Origin: Flavobacterium sp. Root935
GTDB taxonomy: Bacteria > Bacteroidota > Bacteroidia > Flavobacteriales > Flavobacteriaceae
Length of the DNA: 64,000 nt
Assembly (NCBI RefSeq): GCF_001429295.1
Contig: NZ_LMJL01000012.1
Location: 886,598-950,597, forward strand
Reading direction: 5' to 3'
Numbering within the stretch: the first letter of the stretch is position 1; every line of letters starts with the position of its first letter. Under the pieces are notes generated by a model that saw only the letters and a list, made by a program, of their open reading frames with translations, searched no databases and was not told the DNA's origin. Positions 60,867-64,000 of this stretch are shown in pieces. The position numbers and the translations under genes are program-made.

Positions 60867-62279
60867 ATGGGAAAAAAAAATACAGACAAAGTTGTCTTTC
60901 ATCAAATTCAAGTTCTTGATGCCGGTGCAAAAGGAGTTTCGGTTGCCAAAGCACCTGACGGAAAAGTAATCTTTATTCCGAATGTGGTACCTGGAGATGT
61001 AGTTGACGTGCAGACATTTAAAAAAAGAAAGGCGTATTACGAAGGTAAAGCCGTAAAATTTCACGAATTATCTGATTATAGAGTAGAACCAATTTGTGAG
61101 CATTTTGGAGTATGCGGAGGCTGTAAATGGCAAAATATGAAGTACAGCCAGCAACTTGCATTTAAACAAAATGAAGTTAAAAATCATTTACAAAGAATAG
61201 GAAAAATTGAACTTCCGGAATTTGAAACTATTTTAGGTTCTGAGAAACAGTTTTTCTATAGAAATAAAATGGAATTTTCTTTTTCTAACAGCCGCTGGCT
61301 TACAGAAAAAGAAATTGGAAGTACAGAAGATTTAGGAAATAGAAATGCATTAGGATTTCATATTCCGAAAATGTGGGACAAAATTCTAGACATTAATAAA
61401 TGTCATTTACAAGAAGATCCTTCAAATGCAATCCGCAATGAAATTCGCGCATTTGCAAACGAACATAATTTAGCGTTTTTTAATCCGAGAGAGCATTCTG
61501 GATTATTGAGAACCGTAATGATTCGTACCGTTTCGACAGGAGAAATCATGGTTTTAATTCAGTTTTTTGAAGAAGACAAAGAAAACAGAGAGTTAATTCT
61601 AGATCATTTATACGAGAAATTCCCTCAAATTACTTCATTACAATATGTTGTAAACGGAAAACCAAATGATACTATCTACGATCAGGATGTTGTTCTTTAT
61701 AAAGGAAGAAATTACATTCTAGAAGAAATGGAAGGTTTGAAATTTAGTATCAACGCTAAATCTTTCTACCAAACCAACTCAGATCAAGCGTACGAATTAT
61801 ATAAAATAACTCGTGATTTTGCTGATCTTACTGGAAATGAAATCGTTTATGATTTATATACAGGAACTGGAACAATTGCTCAGTTCGTTTCTAAAAAAGC
61901 AAAAAAAGTAATTGGAGTAGAAAGCGTTCCCGAAGCTATTATTGATGCAAAAGCCAATGCAGAACGCAATAATATTACTAATTGCGAGTTTTTTGTTGGA
62001 GACATGAAAGTTGTATTTAATGAAGCTTTTATTGCTCAACACGGTAAACCTGATGTAATTATTACAGATCCACCGCGCGACGGAATGCATAAAGACGTAG
62101 TAGAACAAATCTTAAAAATTGCTCCAAAAAGAGTCGTTTATGTAAGCTGTAATTCTGCAACTCAAGCTCGTGATTTGGCTTTAATGGATGAAAAATACAA
62201 AGTTACACGTGTAAGACCTGTAGATATGTTTCCGCAGACACATCATGTTGAAAATGTTGTACTTTTAGAACTTCGATAG
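60867..62279 (+). CDS. rlmD: 23S rRNA (uracil-5-)-methyltransferase RlmD (RumA)
   Basis: 470 residues. N-terminal TRAM domain (~12-65), iron-sulfur ligands in CEHFGVCGGCKWQ (three of four Cys here), SAM-binding DLYTGTGTIAQFV, TDPPRDGMHKDV and the catalytic Cys in VSCNSATQARDL. It methylates U1939 of 23S rRNA (or an equivalent tRNA/rRNA uridine in this phylum; the exact site is inferred). It is 9 bp upstream of a DUF6452 lipoprotein gene, likely co-transcribed. Confidence 0.94.
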   Translation: MGKKNTDKVVFHQIQVLDAGAKGVSVAKAPDGKVIFIPNVVPGDVVDVQTFKKRKAYYEGKAVKFHELSDYRVEPICEHFGVCGGCKWQNMKYSQQLAFKQNEVKNHLQRIGKIELPEFETILGSEKQFFYRNKMEFSFSNSRWLTEKEIGSTEDLGNRNALGFHIPKMWDKILDINKCHLQEDPSNAIRNEIRAFANEHNLAFFNPREHSGLLRTVMIRTVSTGEIMVLIQFFEEDKENRELILDHLYEKFPQITSLQYVVNGKPNDTIYDQDVVLYKGRNYILEEMEGLKFSINAKSFYQTNSDQAYELYKITRDFADLTGNEIVYDLYTGTGTIAQFVSKKAKKVIGVESVPEAIIDAKANAERNNITNCEFFVGDMKVVFNEAFIAQHGKPDVIITDPPRDGMHKDVVEQILKIAPKRVVYVSCNSATQARDLALMDEKYKVTRVRPVDMFPQTHHVENVVLLELR

Positions 62280-62288
62280 AAAATATAC

Positions 62289-62825
62289 ATGAAAAAATTA
62301 CTCTCTATTTTGCTGCTCTTTACTTTTGGCTTATCAAGCTGCGAGAAAGATGATATCTGCGATGCAAACACACCAACTACACCTAGATTGATAATTACAT
62401 TCTATGATATTGCCAATCCTACTAAAACTAGGAATGTCAATAATTTAAAAGTAATTGGCGAAGGAATGACCGAAGGAATCGTTTTTAACGAAAATGGCAC
62501 AGATGAGACTAAATATCTAACTAGCGGAAGTACGGTTGCAATTCCTTTAAAAGTTAATGACGGTACGGTTACCTATAAATTTATTTATAATGCTGCCAGT
62601 ACAAACCCAACATCAATTAATACTGATGTATTAACTATAAATTACACCAGTCAAAATGTATACGTGTCTAGAGCATGTGGTTTTAAAACTATTTTTGCTT
62701 TAAAGCCTGTTGACCCTTTTCTTCGCACAGATCCAGATGGAGATACCGTTTGGATGACTGATGTACAATTAAAAAACCCTAACATTGAATCTGAAAATGA
62801 AACACACATTGAAGTTTATTTCTAG
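62289..62825 (+). CDS. DUF6452-family lipoprotein
   Basis: 178 residues. Lipobox GLSSC (Cys18) followed by EKDD, which fits the K-(D/E)2 surface-export signal described for Bacteroidota lipoproteins. The mature domain (CDANTPTTPRLIITFYD, RNVNNLKV, SRACGFKTIFAL) is the DUF6452 fold with two or more Cys. Partner of the DUF6048 gene, whose start lies inside it. Function unknown; surface localisation predicted. Confidence 0.85.
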   Translation: MKKLLSILLLFTFGLSSCEKDDICDANTPTTPRLIITFYDIANPTKTRNVNNLKVIGEGMTEGIVFNENGTDETKYLTSGSTVAIPLKVNDGTVTYKFIYNAASTNPTSINTDVLTINYTSQNVYVSRACGFKTIFALKPVDPFLRTDPDGDTVWMTDVQLKNPNIESENETHIEVYF

Positions 62826-63615
62826 TATTTTTTTATTCTTTTCAGTGTTTTTAGGGCAAGCTCAAGATACACCAGAGATATCACCAAATAAAAAAGACAC
62901 TATTGTAAAACCTAAAACTGTAACTAGTAAACCACCAGTTCAGAAAGCTGAGGTAAAAAAAGACAGTGTCGTCAAAACAGATCGATACGGTCTTCGTGTT
63001 GGTGTAGATTTGTACAAACTTACCCGCGGTCTTTATGACAAAGATTATAAAGGAGTAGAATTTGTTGGTGATTGGAGATTAACCAAAAAATACTATCTGG
63101 CTGCAGAATTGGGTTATGAAAATAAAACAACAGATGATGACAGATTAAATTCATCGGCCGCTGGAACTTATGTAAAAGCTGGATTTGATTATAATTTCTA
63201 TGAAAACTGGCTTGACATGGAAAACTTAATCACAATTGGACTTCGAGGCGGTTTTAGTACTTTTAGCCAGGATTTAAACAGCTATAAAATTTACAATCCT
63301 AATCCGTATTGGGGTGAACTGCCTGCTATAACAACAGACCAAAAATACAGCGGACTTACAGCGACATGGCTGGAAGTAGCAATGGGATTAAAAGCAGAAG
63401 TTTTTGATAATGTATTCGTTGGTTTTGGCGTTCAGCTGAAACTTTTGGCTACCAATAAAAAACCCAGCGGATTTGATAATCTTTATATCCCAGGTTTCAA
63501 CAGAACTTACGATGGAAGTTTTGGAGTTGGCTTTAATTATACTGTTTCTTATTTTATTCCAATTTACAAGAAAAAGGTAGTGGTGCCAGAGATTAAGGAA
63601 GCTCCTAAAAAATAA
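62797..63615 (+). CDS. DUF6048-family outer-membrane protein
   Basis: 272 residues from ATG 62797; the first 29 bases overlap the DUF6452 gene, so the pair is coupled. Signal peptide ends GQAQ (~22). A Lys/Pro-rich linker (~25-55) precedes strand-rich sequence (GLRVGVDLYKLTRGLYD, YLAAELGYENKT, VFVGFGVQLKLL, VGFNYTVSYFIPIY), probably an outer-membrane barrel. It pairs with DUF6452 in many Flavobacteriaceae. Function unknown. Confidence 0.85.
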   Translation: MKHTLKFISSIFLFFSVFLGQAQDTPEISPNKKDTIVKPKTVTSKPPVQKAEVKKDSVVKTDRYGLRVGVDLYKLTRGLYDKDYKGVEFVGDWRLTKKYYLAAELGYENKTTDDDRLNSSAAGTYVKAGFDYNFYENWLDMENLITIGLRGGFSTFSQDLNSYKIYNPNPYWGELPAITTDQKYSGLTATWLEVAMGLKAEVFDNVFVGFGVQLKLLATNKKPSGFDNLYIPGFNRTYDGSFGVGFNYTVSYFIPIYKKKVVVPEIKEAPKK

Positions 63616-63616
63616 G

Positions 63617-63657
63617 ATGAGGTTCTAAGGCACTAAGGTTCTGAGATACTAAGTTTT
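63617..63657. repeat. CTTAG-type intergenic repeat
   Basis: GGTTCTAAGGCACTAAGGTTCTGAGATACTAAG, in pieces, matches the repeat family at 58222-58334; a second segment (CTAAGAAACTTAACTGCTTAGAATCTTAG) lies at 63720-63750. Confidence 0.6.
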
Positions 63658-63670
63658 ATTATACAATATA

Positions 63671-63706
63671 AAAAAAGCCGTCAAATCAAAAATTGACGGC
63701 TTTTTT
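63671..63706. terminator. Bidirectional terminator
   Basis: Perfect 14-bp stem AAAAAAGCCGTCAA / TTGACGGCTTTTTT between convergent genes. Confidence 0.92.
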
Positions 63707-63755
63707 ATGCTTTATAAATACTAAGAAACTTAACTGCTTAGAATCTTAGTAACTT

Positions 63756-63992
63756 CTACTCTATTTCTTTAATTCCTTTCACGAAAATCCATTTCATAAA
63801 AAGTTTTTCTCCATCTTTCGTTTTTACTGCCTGAAATTTTGGTCCAATAATGGTAGCCACCACAAAAGCAGTCAATGGAATCCAAATTCCAGTTAATCCT
63901 GTATAAGATGCAATTACAAATCTCAACAATAGAAATAAAATTGCGAAACTTCCTAATTGATATAAAAAAGCTCTTAATTGTAGTTTTGTCAT
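63756..63992 (-). CDS. Small two-helix membrane protein
   Basis: 78 residues with two membrane helices (~8-28, 33-50, the latter TGIWIPLTAFVVATIIG) and a short soluble tail with QAVKTKDGEKLFMKWIFVKG. Inner-membrane protein; family not recognised. The start lies eight bases from the window edge, so upstream context is unseen. Confidence 0.7.
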   Translation of the reverse strand: MTKLQLRAFLYQLGSFAILFLLLRFVIASYTGLTGIWIPLTAFVVATIIGPKFQAVKTKDGEKLFMKWIFVKGIKEIE

Positions 63993-64000
63993 TTTTTTTT

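Overview
The window looks like chromosome of a gliding-type Flavobacterium (Bacteroidota). The DNA is AT-rich and Shine-Dalgarno sequences are scarce. Promoters match the Bacteroidota TTTG-N17-19-TAnnTTTG form. There is a type IX secretion (T9SS) sorting domain, SprB-type repeats, a cbb3 oxidase operon with the flavobacterial ccoNO fusion, and typical Flavobacteriaceae families (DUF5606, DUF6452, DUF6048). Species identity is inferred, not shown. No rRNA, tRNA, CRISPR array, prophage or insertion sequence was recognised.

Layout. 1-10.6 kb: a surface/effector locus, all on the plus strand. It holds the end of a SprB-repeat adhesin with a T9SS tail, an outer-membrane barrel protein, a 1857-residue multidomain protein (TANFOR-like, FN3, metzincin-like protease, pre-toxin hydrophobic segment, C-terminal PD-(D/E)XK-like domain) and, directly abutting it, an AT-rich cytoplasmic protein that is a candidate immunity factor. 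10.6-13.2 kb: a duplicated unit of a tiny MQTSK membrane peptide convergent with a secreted LamG protein. 13.5-24.9 kb: mostly housekeeping (cysteine synthase-like enzyme, oligopeptidase B, YbaB, threonine aldolase, prfB with programmed frameshift, msrB, lpxD, acyl-CoA carboxylase beta, DoxX). 25-37.2 kb: a microaerobic block with hemN, ccoSNOQPGH plus a SafE-like gene, ccoI and an Fnr-type regulator. hemN, ccoS and ccoI share a TGATAATTATCA-like palindrome placed exactly 33 bp from the -7 element. 37.2-45.5 kb: mazG, DUF5606, def, FUSC transporter, mqo, ruvX, a PAS protein and dapD. 45.6-51.3 kb: glycan/LPS assembly genes, with a 5'-truncated acyltransferase remnant. 51.4-64 kb: tsaC, cysteine desulfurase, lipoproteins, Smr protein, cysE-cysM, aldo/keto reductase, histidine kinase, rlmD and an envelope pair.

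How parts work together. The Fnr regulator probably switches on haem synthesis (HemN), oxidase structural genes and the copper-loading ATPase (CcoI) together at low oxygen. CysE and CysM are translationally coupled, making cysteine from serine, and a cysteine desulfurase lies about 3.3 kb upstream. The glycosyltransferase cluster probably extends lipid A-core/O-glycan. The first 10 kb reads as an interbacterial competition or surface module.

Intergenic regions carry several strong hairpin terminators, many bidirectional between convergent genes, and scattered degenerate repeats of types common between flavobacterial genes.
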